Shown: positions 9,503 through 29,598, numbered from the stretch's first letter. The stretch: DNA of 64,000 bases from Pectobacterium carotovorum (GCA_016415585.1 CP066552.1:248001-312000), one strand, 5' to 3'. Notes: generated from the sequence alone by a model not told the origin. Translations and numbers: made by a program.

Positions 9503-10255
9503 ATGGCCGATGAAGATACTCAACCGTTAATTAGCCACCTGATTGAGCTACGCAAGCGGCTATTGAACAGCATCATCTGTGTGCTGGCGGTATTTGTTGT
9601 GCTGGTGTACTTTGCCAATGACATTTACCAAGTGGTTTCTGCGCCGCTCATCAAGCAATTGCCTGCGGGTGCCAGCATGATCGCGACTGATGTCGCCTCG
9701 CCTTTCTTTACACCGATAAAGCTGACGATGATTGTCTCAGTGTTTGTCGCTGCGCCACTGGTGCTGTATCAGGTGTGGGCGTTTGTGGCCCCTGCTCTGT
9801 ATAAGCACGAACGTCGCTTAATGATGCCGTTGCTGGTATCCAGCAGCCTGCTGTTTTATTCGGGCATGGCGTTTGCGTACTTTGTGGTGTTCCCGCTGGC
9901 GTTTGGTTTTTTTGCGAAAACCGCACCCGTTGGCGTGCTGATTGCGACAGACATCAATAACTACCTCGATTTTGTTATGGCGCTATTCATGGCGTTCGGC
10001 GTATCGTTTGAGGTGCCCGTTGCCATCGTGCTGCTCTGCTGGAGTGGTGTGGTGACGCCAGAAGATCTGAAGAAAAAACGCCCTTATATTTTGGTGGGCG
10101 CATTCGTTGTCGGGATGCTGCTGACGCCGCCGGACGTTTTCTCACAGACGCTACTGGCGATTCCGATGTATCTGCTGTTTGAAATCGGTGTATTCTTCGC
10201 ACGGTTTTATGTTGGCAAAGGCCGACGGGCTGAAACGGAAGAGCCATCGCAGTAA
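9503..10255 (+). CDS. tatC: Sec-independent protein translocase subunit TatC
   Basis: Polytopic core of the Tat receptor; binds the twin-arginine motif. The 250 residues give six hydrophobic segments, with the family N-terminal signature [14 protein letters not shown] and the conserved periplasmic/first-loop region [17 protein letters not shown]. The C-terminal [10 protein letters not shown] tail is cytoplasmic. It begins 3 bases after the tatB stop and is followed by a strong terminator, so tatABC appears to be the main transcript and tatD a separate one or a read-through product. Confidence 0.97.
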   Translation: MADEDTQPLISHLIELRKRLLNSIICVLAVFVVLVYFANDIYQVVSAPLIKQLPAGASMIATDVASPFFTPIKLTMIVSVFVAAPLVLYQVWAFVAPALYKHERRLMMPLLVSSSLLFYSGMAFAYFVVFPLAFGFFAKTAPVGVLIATDINNYLDFVMALFMAFGVSFEVPVAIVLLCWSGVVTPEDLKKKRPYILVGAFVVGMLLTPPDVFSQTLLAIPMYLLFEIGVFFARFYVGKGRRAETEEPSQ

Positions 10256-10284
10256 CGAACGGTTCCCTGCGGCAGGACGGTAAA

Positions 10285-10316
10285 ATGACCTCTCTTTGAG
10301 AGGTCTTATTTTTTAT
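10285..10316 (+). terminator. Terminator after tatC
   Basis: Perfect 8-bp stem GACCTCTC (10287-10294) with GAGAGGTC (10298-10305), a three-T loop, and a TTATTTTTTATT tail. It ends about 20 bases before tatD, so the tat operon may stop here or only partly read into tatD. Confidence 0.88.
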
Positions 10317-10333
10317 TCGCCAGAGTGAGAGTC

Positions 10334-12156
<1,823 letters not shown>

Positions 12157-12165
12157 GTCTGTTCT

Positions 12166-12194
12166 TATCCGGCGCGGGATAAACGCGCCGGATA
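12166..12194. terminator. Hairpin between convergent hemB and rfaH
   Basis: Perfect 11-bp stem TATCCGGCGCG (12166-12176) with CGCGCCGGATA (12184-12194) and a 7-base loop. It lacks a T-run on either strand, so it may be a weak terminator or RNA-stabilising hairpin for hemB. Confidence 0.5.
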
Positions 12195-12251
12195 GGGCAA
12201 AGATGCAAGGAGCGTCGGGCTATTTTTTCAAAGGGCTATGTTTTCAAAGGA

Positions 12252-12740
12252 TTAGGCTTTGCGAAACTCGCGGTTATCAATGCTCTGCCTGACCTGTTTG
12301 TTCAGCATATTCAGCAACAGCATTGAGCGAGCTTCGCCGTCAGGCTCGGTGTAAATAGCCTGAAGACCAGAGAAAATACCGTCGGTAATGACGACGCTAT
12401 CGCCAGGCTGTGGCGTCAGTGGGTCAATGATTCCCTGAATCGGGCGAAGTGACAATTCATCGATAACCTGCTGCGGAATGGTCGCGGGCAGCGCACCGAA
12501 TCGCACAAAGTTACTCACCCCACGCGTCGCGCTGATGGTGGTGGTGTGGATGCGTTCGGGATCGAACTCCACAAACAGGTAGTTCGGGAACAGCGGCTCA
12601 CACACTTCGGTCCGTTTACCACGAACGATCTTATCCAGCGTGATCATCGGGCTCACGCAGTTGACATCCTGACGTTCCAGATGCTCTTTCGCTCGCAGTA
12701 GTTGACCACGTTTACAATACAGTAAGTACCAGGCTTCCAT
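12252..12740 (-). CDS. rfaH: Transcription antitermination protein RfaH
   Basis: NusG paralogue that is recruited by ops elements and lets RNA polymerase and ribosomes run through long, poorly translated operons such as lipopolysaccharide and capsule clusters. The 162 residues equal E. coli RfaH. The N-terminal NGN domain ([22 protein letters not shown]) and the C-terminal KOW-like domain ([19 protein letters not shown]) are clear. It is transcribed opposite to hemB and ubiD; the 200-bp gap to ubiD must hold both promoters. I saw no ops element nearby, so its targets lie elsewhere. Confidence 0.96.
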   Translation of the reverse strand: MEAWYLLYCKRGQLLRAKEHLERQDVNCVSPMITLDKIVRGKRTEVCEPLFPNYLFVEFDPERIHTTTISATRGVSNFVRFGALPATIPQQVIDELSLRPIQGIIDPLTPQPGDSVVITDGIFSGLQAIYTEPDGEARSMLLLNMLNKQVRQSIDNREFRKA

Positions 12741-12887
12741 AATTTCGCAGACTTATGATTCCGACGAGCAAGCATAACAAAAGCGAGCACGGATAAAAAA
12801 TTTTCGGCAGATATTTTTGTTACCACATTTTGGCGTTCGGGTTCTTGATAGTGAGCAGATTCTTACCATAAATAGGCGTTTCGGGAA

Positions 12888-12916
12888 GCGACAGGTTGGC
12901 GAAGAGACTTTATAAT
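12888..12916 (+). promoter_or_regulatory. Probable ubiD promoter
   Basis: A perfect -10 TATAAT at 12911-12916 lies 17 bp from GCGACA (12888-12893), which keeps the GACA half of a -35. It is about 25 bases before the chosen ubiD ATG, supporting the downstream start codon. Confidence 0.55.
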
Positions 12917-12940
12917 AGCCAGAACGATAGACTGCCCCCG

Positions 12941-14437
12941 ATGAATAGCATGAAATACCGTGACTTACGCGAGTTCCTCTCGCTGCTGGAAGAGAGAGGG
13001 GAGTTAAAACGCATTACCCAGCCCATCGATCCCTACCTTGAAATGACGGAAATTGCTGACCGAACGCTGCGTGCGGAAGGCCCTGCTCTCCTGTTTGAGA
13101 ACCCCAAAGGCTATGACATGCCGGTGCTGTGCAATTTATTTGGCACGCCGAAACGTGTTGCGTTGGGCATGGGACAGGAAGAGGTCAGCGCACTGCGCGA
13201 GGTGGGCAAGCTGTTGGCGTTTTTGAAAGAGCCGGAACCACCCAAAGGGTTCCGCGATCTGGTGGATAAAATGCCAAAGTTTCGTCAGGTATTGAATATG
13301 CCGACGAAGCGCCTGTCTTCTGCGCCGTGTCAGGAACAGATTTGGCAGGGGGATGACGTTGACCTGCGCCGGATTCCGGTGATGCAGTGCTGGCCGGAAG
13401 ATGCCGCGCCGCTGATTACCTGGGGGCTTACCGTGACGCGCGGGCCGCTTAAAGAGCGGCAGAATCTGGGGATCTATCGTCAGCAGGTGCTGGGTAGAAA
13501 CAAGCTGATCATGCGCTGGTTATCTCATCGCGGCGGCGCGCTGGATTTTCAGGAATGGTGTCAGGAAAATCCCGGGCAGCGTTTTCCGGTGTCTGTCGCA
13601 TTGGGCGCTGACCCTGCGACGATCCTTGGTGCGGTGACGCCTGTCCCTGATACGCTATCGGAATATGCCTTTGCGGGGTTGCTGCGTGGGCATAAGACTG
13701 AAGTGGTGAAGTGCCTGTCGAACGATTTGGAAGTGCCTGCCAGTGCAGAAATTGTTCTGGAAGGCTATATTGAACCGGGAGAAATGGCGGCGGAAGGGCC
13801 GTATGGCGACCATACCGGCTATTACAATGAGGTCGATCACTTCCCGGTTTTCACCGTTACGCACATTACTCAGCGCCAGAATGCGATTTATCACTCGACT
13901 TACACCGGACGACCACCGGATGAGCCTGCTGTTTTGGGTGTGGCGTTGAACGAAGTTTTCGTGCCGATCCTGCAAAAGCAGTTTCCTGAGATTGTCGATT
14001 TTTATTTGCCACCGGAGGGTTGCTCTTACCGTCTGGCGGTCGTTACCATGAAGAAACAGTACGCGGGCCATGCTAAACGCGTCATGATGGGTGTGTGGTC
14101 TTTTTTACGCCAGTTCATGTATACGAAATTTGTCATTGTCTGCGATGATGACGTTAATGCGCGTGACTGGAACGACGTGATATGGGCGATCACGACGCGT
14201 ATGGATCCGGCGCGCGATACGGTATTAGTAGAAAATACGCCGATAGATTACCTTGATTTTGCCTCGCCAGTTTCTGGCCTTGGCTCCAAAATGGGTCTGG
14301 ACGCCACCAATAAATGGCCTGGCGAGACGCAGCGCGAGTGGGGTCGCCCCATCAAGAAAGACCCACAGGTTTGTGCCCGCATTGATGAAATATGGGACGA
14401 ATTGGCCATTTTTAGTGACAGAGAGCCCCGGCGTTAA
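12941..14437 (+). CDS. ubiD: 4-hydroxy-3-polyprenylbenzoate decarboxylase
   Basis: Prenylated-FMN-dependent decarboxylase of ubiquinone synthesis; the cofactor is made by UbiX. I chose the ATG at 12941 ([25 protein letters not shown], 498 aa), because an upstream in-frame start at 12896 would place the TATAAT inside the coding region. Conserved UbiD features include [14 protein letters not shown], the GIYRQQ segment that contacts cofactor, and the glutamate-rich [23 protein letters not shown] stretch, given here in parts: LEGYIEPGE and [12 protein letters not shown]. No strong ribosome-binding site precedes the start. fre follows by about 50 bp. Confidence 0.96.
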   Translation: MNSMKYRDLREFLSLLEERGELKRITQPIDPYLEMTEIADRTLRAEGPALLFENPKGYDMPVLCNLFGTPKRVALGMGQEEVSALREVGKLLAFLKEPEPPKGFRDLVDKMPKFRQVLNMPTKRLSSAPCQEQIWQGDDVDLRRIPVMQCWPEDAAPLITWGLTVTRGPLKERQNLGIYRQQVLGRNKLIMRWLSHRGGALDFQEWCQENPGQRFPVSVALGADPATILGAVTPVPDTLSEYAFAGLLRGHKTEVVKCLSNDLEVPASAEIVLEGYIEPGEMAAEGPYGDHTGYYNEVDHFPVFTVTHITQRQNAIYHSTYTGRPPDEPAVLGVALNEVFVPILQKQFPEIVDFYLPPEGCSYRLAVVTMKKQYAGHAKRVMMGVWSFLRQFMYTKFVIVCDDDVNARDWNDVIWAITTRMDPARDTVLVENTPIDYLDFASPVSGLGSKMGLDATNKWPGETQREWGRPIKKDPQVCARIDEIWDELAIFSDREPRR

Positions 14438-14489
14438 CGGCTGCTGCCCTGTTCTCAGTTTTGCTTTTATGACCCTATAGAGGGAATGC

Positions 14490-15191
14490 ATGACAACATT
14501 GAGCTGTAAAGTGACTTCGGTCGAAGCCATAACCGATACGGTTTATCGCGTTCGTTTGTTACCTGAAGCGCCGTTTTCCTTTCGGGCTGGCCAGTATTTG
14601 ATGGTAGTGATGGGCGATCGAGATAAACGTCCTTTTTCACTGGCATCGACCCCGATGGATAAAAACTTTATTGAGTTGCACATCGGGGCGTCCGAACTGA
14701 ATCTTTACGCGATGGCCGTGATGGAGCGCATTCATAAGGAAAAATCCCTGACGGTCGATATCCCGCACGGTGAAGCCTGGCTGCGGGAAGAGAGTACGCG
14801 TCCGCTGGTGTTGATTGCGGGTGGAACCGGATTTTCGTATGTGCGTTCTATCCTGCTGACCGCGCTGTCGCAGCAACCCGAGCGCGATATCGCTATTTAC
14901 TGGGGGGGACGTGAATCCCAGCATCTGTATGACTTAACCGAGCTTGAAGGCTTTGCGGCTAAGCACCCCAATCTGCGGGTGGTGCCAGTAGTCGAGCAGC
15001 CGGAAGCAGGATGGGATGGCAGAACGGGCACCGTTCTGAGCGCGGTATTGCAGGACTACGGCTCATTGGCAGAGCAGGATATCTATATTGCTGGTCGCTT
15101 TGAAATGGCGAAGATTGCCCGTGAACGTTTTTGTAACGAGCGCGGTGCGCTGGCAGCCCATATGTTCAGCGACGCATTTTCGTTTATTTAA
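14490..15191 (+). CDS. fre: NAD(P)H-flavin reductase
   Basis: Reduces free flavins with NAD(P)H and so supplies reduced flavin for iron reduction and, in E. coli, ribonucleotide reductase activation. The 233 residues match E. coli Fre. The flavin-binding RPFSLAST (about residues 46-53) and nucleotide-binding [14 protein letters not shown] (about 110) motifs of the ferredoxin reductase fold are visible. The ATG follows AGAGGGAATGC. It is downstream of ubiD and ends at a bidirectional terminator shared with convergent fadA. Confidence 0.96.
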   Translation: MTTLSCKVTSVEAITDTVYRVRLLPEAPFSFRAGQYLMVVMGDRDKRPFSLASTPMDKNFIELHIGASELNLYAMAVMERIHKEKSLTVDIPHGEAWLREESTRPLVLIAGGTGFSYVRSILLTALSQQPERDIAIYWGGRESQHLYDLTELEGFAAKHPNLRVVPVVEQPEAGWDGRTGTVLSAVLQDYGSLAEQDIYIAGRFEMAKIARERFCNERGALAAHMFSDAFSFI

Positions 15192-15216
15192 AGCAGTTAA
15201 GGCATAAGCAAGTAAA

Positions 15217-15248
15217 AATAAAAATCCCACGGCTGTGGGATTTTTGGT
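15217..15248. terminator. Bidirectional terminator between fre and fadA
   Basis: AAAAATCCCAC pairs with GTGGGATTTTT around a GGCT loop (about 15220-15245). The A-run and T-run let it act on both strands for the convergent genes. Confidence 0.88.
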
Positions 15249-15281
15249 TTCTAGCTGTTCTCTGACAGAGCTTTCCTGTGT

Positions 15282-18646
<3,365 letters not shown>

Positions 18647-18672
18647 GTTCATCTCCGCTGTTTGTGTGAGTG

Positions 18673-18689
18673 ATCTGGTATGACCAGAT
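18673..18689. promoter_or_regulatory. FadR operator of fadBA
   Basis: ATCTGGTATGACCAGAT is a near-perfect palindrome differing at one base from the E. coli fadB FadR site as I recall it. It lies 27 bp upstream of the fadB start, where FadR would repress until long-chain acyl-CoA releases it. It might also influence divergent pepQ. Confidence 0.9.
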
Positions 18690-18831
18690 AATCGAATTGT
18701 GGTTTTAATGTTAATTTTTTGCAAACGATAGATTAATTTTTTGCCGAATCGATCACAAAGCACCGGACGCTGCCCTTGGAGAATGCCTGTGTTAAAATGG
18801 AGGGATGATGTCGTGACGTACAAGGATACTC

Positions 18832-20163
18832 ATGGAAAAGCTGGCTTCTTTATATCATCACCATCTGGCTACGCTGCAAACGCGTGCTCAGGCGGTTTTA
18901 GCACGCCATCAGCTTGACGCATTGCTGATTCATTCTGGTGAGCTGTTGACCGTTTTTCTGGACGATCACGACTATCCTTTCAAAGTTAACCCGCAGTTTA
19001 AAGCGTGGGTGCCCGTCACGCAGGTGCCGAACTGCTGGCTCTGGGTTGACGGCGTGAACCCGCCGAAGCTGTGGTTCTATTCGCCAGTCGATTACTGGCA
19101 TAACGTTGCGCCGGTCCCCGAGAGCTTCTGGACTGAAGAGATTGAAATTACCGTGCTACGGAATGCCGATGATATCGGGCAGTTGCTTCCATCGCAGCGC
19201 GAGCGTGTTGCCTATATCGGCTACGCTCCGCAGCGTGCGCAGGATTTGGGCATTCGTGCGGATAATATCAATCCTCAGGGTGTGCTGGATTATCTGCACT
19301 ATCATCGCGCTTACAAAACCGATTACGAGCTGGTCTGTATGCGTGAAGCACAAAAGACGGCGGTGATCGGTCATCGTGCGGCGCATGAAGCGTTTCTCTC
19401 TGGCATGAGCGAGTTTGATATTAATCTGGCGTATCTGACGGCCACCGGACATCGGGATATCGATGTGCCTTACAGCAATATCATCGCGCTCAATGAACAT
19501 GCGGCGGTGTTGCACTATACCCAGCTCGATCATCAGGTGCCTTCCGATGTCCGCAGCTTCCTGATTGATGCAGGGGCGGAATATAACGGCTATGCCGCCG
19601 ATCTTACGCGTACCTATTCCGCACAGAGCGATGGCGCGTTTGCCCTGCTGATTAAAGATCTCAATCAGGAAATGCTTTCATTGATTGATACCGTTCAGGC
19701 GGGAGTGCGTTATACCGATTACCATATTCAGATGCATCAGCGGATTGCGAAGCTGCTGAAATCGCATCAACTGGTGCGGGATATCAGCGAAGAAGCCATG
19801 GTGGAGCAGGGGCTCACGTCGCCTTTCCTGCCGCACGGTCTTGGCCACCCGTTGGGCTTGCAGGTGCATGATGTCGCCGGATTTATGCAAGACGACCGCG
19901 GCACACATCTGGCGGCGCCGTCGCAGCATCCTTACCTGCGTTGTACCCGCGTGCTTGAACCCGGAATGGTCATGACGATCGAGCCGGGAATCTATTTCAT
20001 CGAATCCTTGCTTGCTCCGTGGCGTGAGGGCGAATGGAGTCAGCACTTTGACTGGCAAAAAATCGAGGCGTTGAAACCGTTTGGCGGTATCCGTATCGAG
20101 GATAATATTGTCATTCATGAAGGGCGCGTGGAGAACATGACGCGCGACCTGAATCTGGCCTGA
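18832..20163 (+). CDS. pepQ: Xaa-Pro dipeptidase
   Basis: Cytosolic Mn-dependent prolidase that hydrolyses dipeptides with C-terminal proline. The 443 residues match E. coli PepQ. The pita-bread metallopeptidase ligands are visible: [19 protein letters not shown] (two Asp), [13 protein letters not shown] (His), TIEPGIYF (Glu) and [10 protein letters not shown] (Glu). The ATG at 18832 follows CAAGGATACTC. It is divergent from fadB across 185 bp and its stop overlaps the yigZ start by one base (TGATG). Confidence 0.96.
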   Translation: MEKLASLYHHHLATLQTRAQAVLARHQLDALLIHSGELLTVFLDDHDYPFKVNPQFKAWVPVTQVPNCWLWVDGVNPPKLWFYSPVDYWHNVAPVPESFWTEEIEITVLRNADDIGQLLPSQRERVAYIGYAPQRAQDLGIRADNINPQGVLDYLHYHRAYKTDYELVCMREAQKTAVIGHRAAHEAFLSGMSEFDINLAYLTATGHRDIDVPYSNIIALNEHAAVLHYTQLDHQVPSDVRSFLIDAGAEYNGYAADLTRTYSAQSDGAFALLIKDLNQEMLSLIDTVQAGVRYTDYHIQMHQRIAKLLKSHQLVRDISEEAMVEQGLTSPFLPHGLGHPLGLQVHDVAGFMQDDRGTHLAAPSQHPYLRCTRVLEPGMVMTIEPGIYFIESLLAPWREGEWSQHFDWQKIEALKPFGGIRIEDNIVIHEGRVENMTRDLNLA

Positions 20164-20774
20164 TGCAGGCGTATCCCGTTCCTGCTGCGCCAGTGAGCTT
20201 CAGCGAGGAAATCAAGAAAAGCCGCTTTACGACGATCCTGGCGGCAACGCCGGGAATCGATGCGGCCAAGGCGTTTATCCAGCACGTCCGGGAAGAACAT
20301 GTCTCGGCGGGTCATCACTGCTGGGCGTTTGTTGCAGGTGCGCCCGACGATTCCCAGCAGCTTGGTTTTTCTGACGATGGCGAGCCATCCGGCACGGCGG
20401 GCAAACCGATGCTGTCGCAACTGATGGGAAGCGGTATCGGTGAGATTACGGCTGTGGTGGTACGTTACTATGGCGGAATCCCGCTGGGTACTGGTGGGTT
20501 GGTGAAGGCTTATGGCGGCGGCGTTCAGCAAGCGCTGAAACGGGTATCGCTGCAAGAGAAAGTCTTGCAAAAAGAGTATGGCTTACACTGTGACTATGCA
20601 CTGTTGCCGCAGGTGGAATCACTGATCTTCCAGTTTGGCGGAAAAGTGCTGCATAGCGAGTATGGCGTGGAAGTCGTATTGCGGTTCTCTATCCCCGTCA
20701 GGGGAACTGAGGAAGCGGCAATGAAATTGCGTGATTTAAGCCGTGGCGCGTTGCATTTATTGCCGATTCCATAA
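20163..20774 (+). CDS. yigZ: IMPACT-family protein YigZ
   Basis: Member of the UPF0029/IMPACT family, whose eukaryotic relatives modulate Gcn2; the bacterial role is unclear, with a structural link to translation factors suggested. The 203 residues have the family core AGHHCWAFVAG, FSDDGEPSGTAGKPML and VVVRYYGGIPLGTGGLVKAYG (given in shorter parts: VVVRYYGGIPLGTGG and LVKAYGGG), followed by a C-terminal DUF1949-like domain. The start overlaps the pepQ stop by one base, indicating cotranscription and probably coupled translation. Confidence 0.93.
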   Translation: MQAYPVPAAPVSFSEEIKKSRFTTILAATPGIDAAKAFIQHVREEHVSAGHHCWAFVAGAPDDSQQLGFSDDGEPSGTAGKPMLSQLMGSGIGEITAVVVRYYGGIPLGTGGLVKAYGGGVQQALKRVSLQEKVLQKEYGLHCDYALLPQVESLIFQFGGKVLHSEYGVEVVLRFSIPVRGTEEAAMKLRDLSRGALHLLPIP

Positions 20775-20817
20775 TAATCCCAGCGCTTTTTTATGAATCA
20801 TTAAGGAATTCCCTGCG

Positions 20818-22269
20818 ATGCACTTGCGCGCCATAACCCGTATTGTCGGCCAGTTGGTTATCCTTTTTTCCGGAACGATGGTTATTCCCGGGCTGGTAGC
20901 GTTAATTTACCGCGATGGCGCAGGCCGGGCGTTTACGCAGACATTTATTGTCGCGCTGGCAATTGGCATCATGCTGTGGCTACCAAACCGAAAACAGAAG
21001 CATGAGCTGAAATCTCGAGAAGGGTTCCTGATCGTAGTCCTCTTCTGGACGGTGCTGGGCAGCGTCGGTGCGCTGCCTTTCCTGTTTGCTGAACATCCTA
21101 ATTTGGGCGTAACGGATGCTTTTTTCGAATCGTTCTCTGGGTTAACGACAACGGGCGCTACTACGCTTGTCGGGTTGGATTCACTGCCTAAAGCCATTCT
21201 GTTTTATCGACAAATGCTGCAATGGTTTGGCGGGATGGGGATCATCGTACTCGCCGTTGCTATCCTGCCGATTCTTGGTGTCGGTGGGATGCAGCTTTAT
21301 CGTGCAGAAATGCCGGGGCCGCTGAAGGAAAACAAAATGCGCCCGCGTATCGCTGATACAGCGAAAACGCTGTGGCTGATTTATCTCTTACTCACGATTG
21401 CCTGTGCTGTCGCACTGTGGCTGGCTGGCATGCCGATATTTGATGCAATTGGCCACAGCTTCTCTACGGTGTCTGTCGGCGGGTTCTCTACTCATGATGC
21501 GAGTATCGGCTACTTTAATAGCCCAACGATCAACACCATCATCGCGATATTCCTGCTGATTTCTGGCTGTAACTTTGGTTTGCACTTTGCTCTGCTGAGT
21601 GGTCGCAGCCTGAAGGTATACTGGCGTGACCCAGAATTCCGCATGTTCATTTTTGTTCAGCTGTCGCTGGTGGCCGTGTGTACGATTGTCCTGTGGTTCC
21701 ATCACGTGTATGACAGCGGGATGCAGACGATCAATCAGGCGTTCTTCCAGGTTGTCTCTATGGCGACAACGGCAGGGTTTACCACGGATAGCATTGCATC
21801 GTGGCCGCTTTTCCTGCCGGTTTTGCTTCTGTGCTCCGCATTCATTGGCGGGTGTGCAGGCTCAACCGGGGGTGGCTTGAAAGTGATTCGTATCCTGCTG
21901 CTTTTCCTGCAAGGATCGCGTGAGCTTAAGCGTTTAGTACATCCGAATGCGGTTTACACCATTAAGCTGGGTCATCGGGCGCTGCCAGAACGCATCCTTG
22001 AAGCCGTATGGGGATTCTTTTCCGCGTATGCGCTGGTTTTTATTGTCAGCATGCTGGCCGTCATTGCGACAGGCGTTGATGATTTCTCCGCGTTTGCGGC
22101 GGTCGCCGCCACATTGAATAATCTGGGGCCGGGTTTGGGTGTCGTCGCGGAGAATTTTACGTCGATGAATGATACGGCGAAATGGATTCTGATACTGACA
22201 ATGCTGTTTGGTCGTTTAGAGGTCTTCACGCTTTTAGTGCTGTTTACGCCAACCTTCTGGCGGGAATAG
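20818..22269 (+). CDS. trkH: Trk potassium uptake protein TrkH
   Basis: Inner-membrane potassium channel subunit of the Trk system, gated by cytosolic TrkA. The 483-residue protein has about ten hydrophobic segments and four pore-loop repeats, recognisable as FESFSGLTTTGATTL, FSTVSVGGFSTHD, VVSMATTAGFTTD and ATLNNLGPGLG; the selectivity-filter glycines are present in each. The ATG follows TAAGGAATTCCC. It lies in the conserved pepQ-yigZ-trkH-hemG order seen in E. coli. Confidence 0.97.
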   Translation: MHLRAITRIVGQLVILFSGTMVIPGLVALIYRDGAGRAFTQTFIVALAIGIMLWLPNRKQKHELKSREGFLIVVLFWTVLGSVGALPFLFAEHPNLGVTDAFFESFSGLTTTGATTLVGLDSLPKAILFYRQMLQWFGGMGIIVLAVAILPILGVGGMQLYRAEMPGPLKENKMRPRIADTAKTLWLIYLLLTIACAVALWLAGMPIFDAIGHSFSTVSVGGFSTHDASIGYFNSPTINTIIAIFLLISGCNFGLHFALLSGRSLKVYWRDPEFRMFIFVQLSLVAVCTIVLWFHHVYDSGMQTINQAFFQVVSMATTAGFTTDSIASWPLFLPVLLLCSAFIGGCAGSTGGGLKVIRILLLFLQGSRELKRLVHPNAVYTIKLGHRALPERILEAVWGFFSAYALVFIVSMLAVIATGVDDFSAFAAVAATLNNLGPGLGVVAENFTSMNDTAKWILILTMLFGRLEVFTLLVLFTPTFWRE

Positions 22270-22290
22270 TCCCCATAAGGATAAAGAACA

Positions 22291-22830
22291 ATGAAAGCTT
22301 TGATCGTGTTTTCGAGTCGGGATGGGCAAACAAGAGCGATTGCCTCCTCTATTGCGAATACGCTGAAAGGAACTCTGGAGTGCGATGTTGTTAACGTACT
22401 CAATGCGAATGATATCGATCTGAGTCAATACGATCGGGTCCTGATTGGGGCGTCAATTCGGTACGGGCGCTTTCATCCTGCGGTAAATCAATTTATCCAT
22501 AAGCATCTGACTTCTCTGCAACAGCTACCCAGCGCATTCTTCTCTGTGAACCTCACTGCGCGTAAGCCAGAAAAGCGCACAATACAAACCAATGCCTATA
22601 CGCGTAAGTTCCTGCTGAATTCACCTTGGCAGCCGGATTTGTGCTGCGTGTTCGCTGGTGCCCTGCGTTATCCACGCTACCGCTGGTTTGATCGGATAAT
22701 GATTCAACTCATTATGCGTATAACTGGGGGCGAAACGGATAGCACTAAAGAGATTGAATACACTGACTGGCAGCAGGTTGCCCGTTTCGCTCAGGATTTC
22801 GCCCAATTAGCGGCGAAAAATCCGGCATAA
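22291..22830 (+). CDS. hemG: Menaquinone-dependent protoporphyrinogen IX dehydrogenase
   Basis: Flavodoxin-like FMN protein that oxidises protoporphyrinogen IX to protoporphyrin IX with quinone as acceptor. The 179 residues show the FMN phosphate-binding [14 protein letters not shown] (about residues 8-21) and the flavin-binding [12 protein letters not shown]. The ATG follows AAGGATAAAGAAC. It is the last gene before the rRNA operon, exactly as on the left side of E. coli rrnA. Confidence 0.96.
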   Translation: MKALIVFSSRDGQTRAIASSIANTLKGTLECDVVNVLNANDIDLSQYDRVLIGASIRYGRFHPAVNQFIHKHLTSLQQLPSAFFSVNLTARKPEKRTIQTNAYTRKFLLNSPWQPDLCCVFAGALRYPRYRWFDRIMIQLIMRITGGETDSTKEIEYTDWQQVARFAQDFAQLAAKNPA

Positions 22831-22893
22831 CGGCGTCTTTTACTTCGCTTTGCTGAAAAAAAAACCACTCGGTAACTTTTTTGCATTTAGCGC

Positions 22894-22921
22894 TTGTCAG
22901 CGTGCGAGAAGTCCCTATAAT
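22894..22921 (+). promoter_or_regulatory. rRNA promoter P1
   Basis: TTGTCA (22894-22899) and TATAAT (22916-22921) with a 16-bp spacer, followed by a GC-rich GCGCCTCC discriminator, the pattern of stringently controlled rRNA promoters. An A/T-rich stretch upstream (about 22856-22890) fits an UP element. No separate gene lies in 22831-23222. Confidence 0.92.
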
Positions 22922-23001
22922 GCGCCTCCACTGACACGGCAACAGCGACACGCGGTTGTGGTGACAGGAAAAAAGATTCAACGAAGGCAGTCAGTAATGA
23001 C

Positions 23002-23029
23002 TTGACTTCACAGCGGAAAAGCATAATAT
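23002..23029 (+). promoter_or_regulatory. rRNA promoter P2
   Basis: TTGACT (23002-23007) and TAATAT (23024-23029) with a 16-bp spacer, about 108 bp after P1, followed by a GC-rich start region. This is the usual enterobacterial P1-P2 arrangement. Confidence 0.85.
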
Positions 23030-23059
23030 ATGCGGCCCGCGCCACGGAAGATGTGGCAC

Positions 23060-23072
23060 TGCTCTTTAACAA
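23060..23072 (+). promoter_or_regulatory. Leader boxA antitermination site
   Basis: TGCTCTTTAACAA matches the rRNA leader boxA bound by NusB-S10. A second copy is in the 16S-23S spacer. Confidence 0.9.
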
Positions 23073-23222
23073 TTTAATCAGACAATCTGTGTGGGCACTC
23101 ACAAGACCGTATCTTAACGATATAAAAAAGTCTTGAAGAGTGAACAACAGTAAATTCATTACGAATAAACAGTTTTAATTCTTTGAGCATCGCTGACGAG
23201 TTCAGCAAATCAAACAAATCTT

Positions 23223-24764
<1,542 letters not shown>

Positions 24765-24837
24765 CCAAGAAGATGTGTGTTAAGTGAAGTGCTCACACAG
24801 ATTGTCTGATGAAAATAACGAGCAGAAATACCTTAAT

Positions 24838-24914
<77 letters not shown>

Positions 24915-24956
24915 ACTCTTCCGTGAGTGGTATCTAAGGTATCTGTAAGCAACGAT

Positions 24957-25032
24957 GGGGTTATAGCTCAGCTGGGAGAGCGCCTGCCTTGCACGCAGGA
25001 GGTCTGCGGTTCGATCCCGCATAGCTCCACCA
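24957..25032 (+). tRNA. alaT: tRNA-Ala (TGC)
   Basis: 76-nt cloverleaf with anticodon loop TTGCACG (TGC), T-arm GGTTCGATCCC and encoded CCA. The acceptor GGGGTTA / TAGCTCC includes two G-U pairs; it differs at base 5 from the E. coli gene. Confidence 0.98.
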
Positions 25033-25091
25033 TCACTACTCGCTGCATAGAAAACTTCAGAGTGTACCTGCTTGGGTGCACTGCGACGTTT

Positions 25092-25104
25092 TGCTCTTTA
25101 ACAA
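25092..25104 (+). promoter_or_regulatory. Spacer boxA before 23S
   Basis: TGCTCTTTAACAA repeats the leader boxA, as expected in the spacer upstream of 23S rRNA for continued antitermination. Confidence 0.88.
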
Positions 25105-25255
25105 TCTGGAACAAGCTGAAAATTGAAACATGACAGCTGAACATACTGACACAACAGTAATGTGGTGTGAGTGATGCATCAGTCTGTCAATGAGTCTCTC
25201 AAATAATCACAGCGCGATGTTGGCTTTATTTATTAAAGACACCTTCGGGTTGTGA

Positions 25256-28162
<2,907 letters not shown>

Positions 28163-28285
28163 ACAACACCGAAGGTGTTTTGAGATGGACTCAAAGAGAT
28201 TTTGATAATCAGCTTGTTTTAGGATTGGTTCTGATGGTTATGCGAGAGCGAGAGCAAAGCATGGCGGTTGGAATGAAACAGAATT

Positions 28286-28405
28286 TGCCTGGCGGCGATA
28301 GCGCGGTGGTCCCACCTGACCCCATGCCGAACTCAGAAGTGAAACGCCGTAGCGCCGATGGTAGTGTGGGGCTTCCCCATGTGAGAGTAGGGAACTGCCA
28401 GGCAT
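28286..28405 (+). rRNA. 5S ribosomal RNA
   Basis: Exactly 120 nt from TGCCTGGCGGC to ACTGCCAGGCAT, with complementary ends and the conserved CCGAACTCAGAAGTGAAACG core. It closes the operon; no distal tRNA follows. Confidence 0.98.
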
Positions 28406-28416
28406 CAACTACGTGG

Positions 28417-28446
28417 AAAGCCCCTGTCGAAAGACAGGGGCTTTTT
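28417..28446 (+). terminator. rRNA operon terminator
   Basis: Perfect 12-bp stem AAAGCCCCTGTC / GACAGGGGCTTT with a GAAA tetraloop and a T-run, directly after 5S. Confidence 0.95.
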
Positions 28447-28560
28447 GCTATGGGAAATTTTTGGTGTATGTTGTTTATACCTTACCAGTGGTAAAAGGCA
28501 GTCGGTATCTTGCGTAGATCAGGTAGACTATGTGATATCTGAATTAGTAGGTATTTCCGC

Positions 28561-29598
28561 ATGGTGTCGAGCATTATTTCATTGAAGTCTCATAACTCCT
28601 TCTCATTATCTGTGTCTGCGTCTCGCATTACGGTAGCGGATACTCAAGAGAAATTGATCGAAGAATGGCGCGTCGCCCGCGCATCACAAGAGCCCGTTTT
28701 ATTGCTAGGAGAAGGAAGTAATGTCCTTTTTCTGGAAGATTTTTTAGGTACTATTCTGCTAAATCGGCTCAAAGGTATAGATGTTCGAGAAGAGAGCGAT
28801 GGCTGGCATCTTCATATTGGTGCAGGTGAGAATTGGCATCAATTAGTCGAATATACGCTTAAATACGGCATTACTGGATTAGAAAATCTTGCGTTAATTC
28901 CTGGATGTGTGGGGTCTGCACCGATACAAAATATTGGTGCGTATGGTATTGAATTAAAAAATGTCTGTGATTATGTGGAATTGCTGGATCTGACTGAAGG
29001 TAAGGTCATGCGTCTTAGCACTGAGGAATGCCAGTTCGGTTACCGTGAAAGCATATTTAAGCATCAATACCGCTCTGGGTTTGCGATTACCGCTGTAGGG
29101 CTTTTTTTAAAGAAAGAGTGGCATCCAGTACTTAACTACGGCGATTTGGCAAAACTGAATCCTGAAACTGTGACGCCACAGCAGGTATTTGATTCTGTCT
29201 GTCATATGCGTCGAAGTAAACTCCCAGATCCTGTAGTGACAGGTAATGCTGGTAGCTTCTTCAAAAATCCAATAATTACACAACAGCATGCCGAACGTAT
29301 TTTACGAGCGTATCCGAATGCTCCCCAGTATTTACAAGCAGATGGTAACGTTAAATTGGCCGCTGGATGGTTAATTGATCAGTGCAAGCTTAAAGGATTC
29401 CAGCTTGGTGGTGCCGCTGTTCACGAGAAACAGGCATTAGTTCTGATTAATAAGAATAATGCAAAAAGCTCAGATATTGTTGAATTAGCTCGTTACGTCC
29501 GCAATCAGGTTGCTGAAAAATTCTCCATACAGCTGGAGCCTGAAGTTCGCTTTATTGCTGCGTGTGGAGAGGTCAATGCCATCGAGGTATTATCATGA
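28561..29598 (+). CDS. murB: UDP-N-acetylenolpyruvoylglucosamine reductase
   Basis: FAD enzyme that reduces UDP-GlcNAc-enolpyruvate to UDP-MurNAc in peptidoglycan synthesis. The 345 residues are E. coli type I MurB. FAD-binding [14 protein letters not shown] and [17 protein letters not shown], the catalytic serine in [10 protein letters not shown] and the C-terminal LEPEVRFIA glutamate are visible. Base usage is clearly more A/T-rich than in the genes left of the rRNA operon, and this continues through birA and coaA. The stop overlaps the birA start (ATGA). Confidence 0.97.
   Translation: MVSSIISLKSHNSFSLSVSASRITVADTQEKLIEEWRVARASQEPVLLLGEGSNVLFLEDFLGTILLNRLKGIDVREESDGWHLHIGAGENWHQLVEYTLKYGITGLENLALIPGCVGSAPIQNIGAYGIELKNVCDYVELLDLTEGKVMRLSTEECQFGYRESIFKHQYRSGFAITAVGLFLKKEWHPVLNYGDLAKLNPETVTPQQVFDSVCHMRRSKLPDPVVTGNAGSFFKNPIITQQHAERILRAYPNAPQYLQADGNVKLAAGWLIDQCKLKGFQLGGAAVHEKQALVLINKNNAKSSDIVELARYVRNQVAEKFSIQLEPEVRFIAACGEVNAIEVLS

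Noticed and set aside
12896..12940. Upstream start giving ubiD 15 extra residues
   Set aside because: The extra codons overlap a good TATAAT, and the family begins at [12 protein letters not shown].
12741..12940. ops element for RfaH near rfaH
   Set aside because: No GGCGGTAGC-type sequence is seen in the intergenic region.
18647..18823. Long N-terminal extension of fadB
   Set aside because: It would translate the FadR operator and promoter. The family starts with MLY..GE and a GGAG site precedes that ATG.
28163..28285. Possible tRNA between 23S and 5S
   Set aside because: No cloverleaf or CCA was found; the stretch looks like ordinary spacer.
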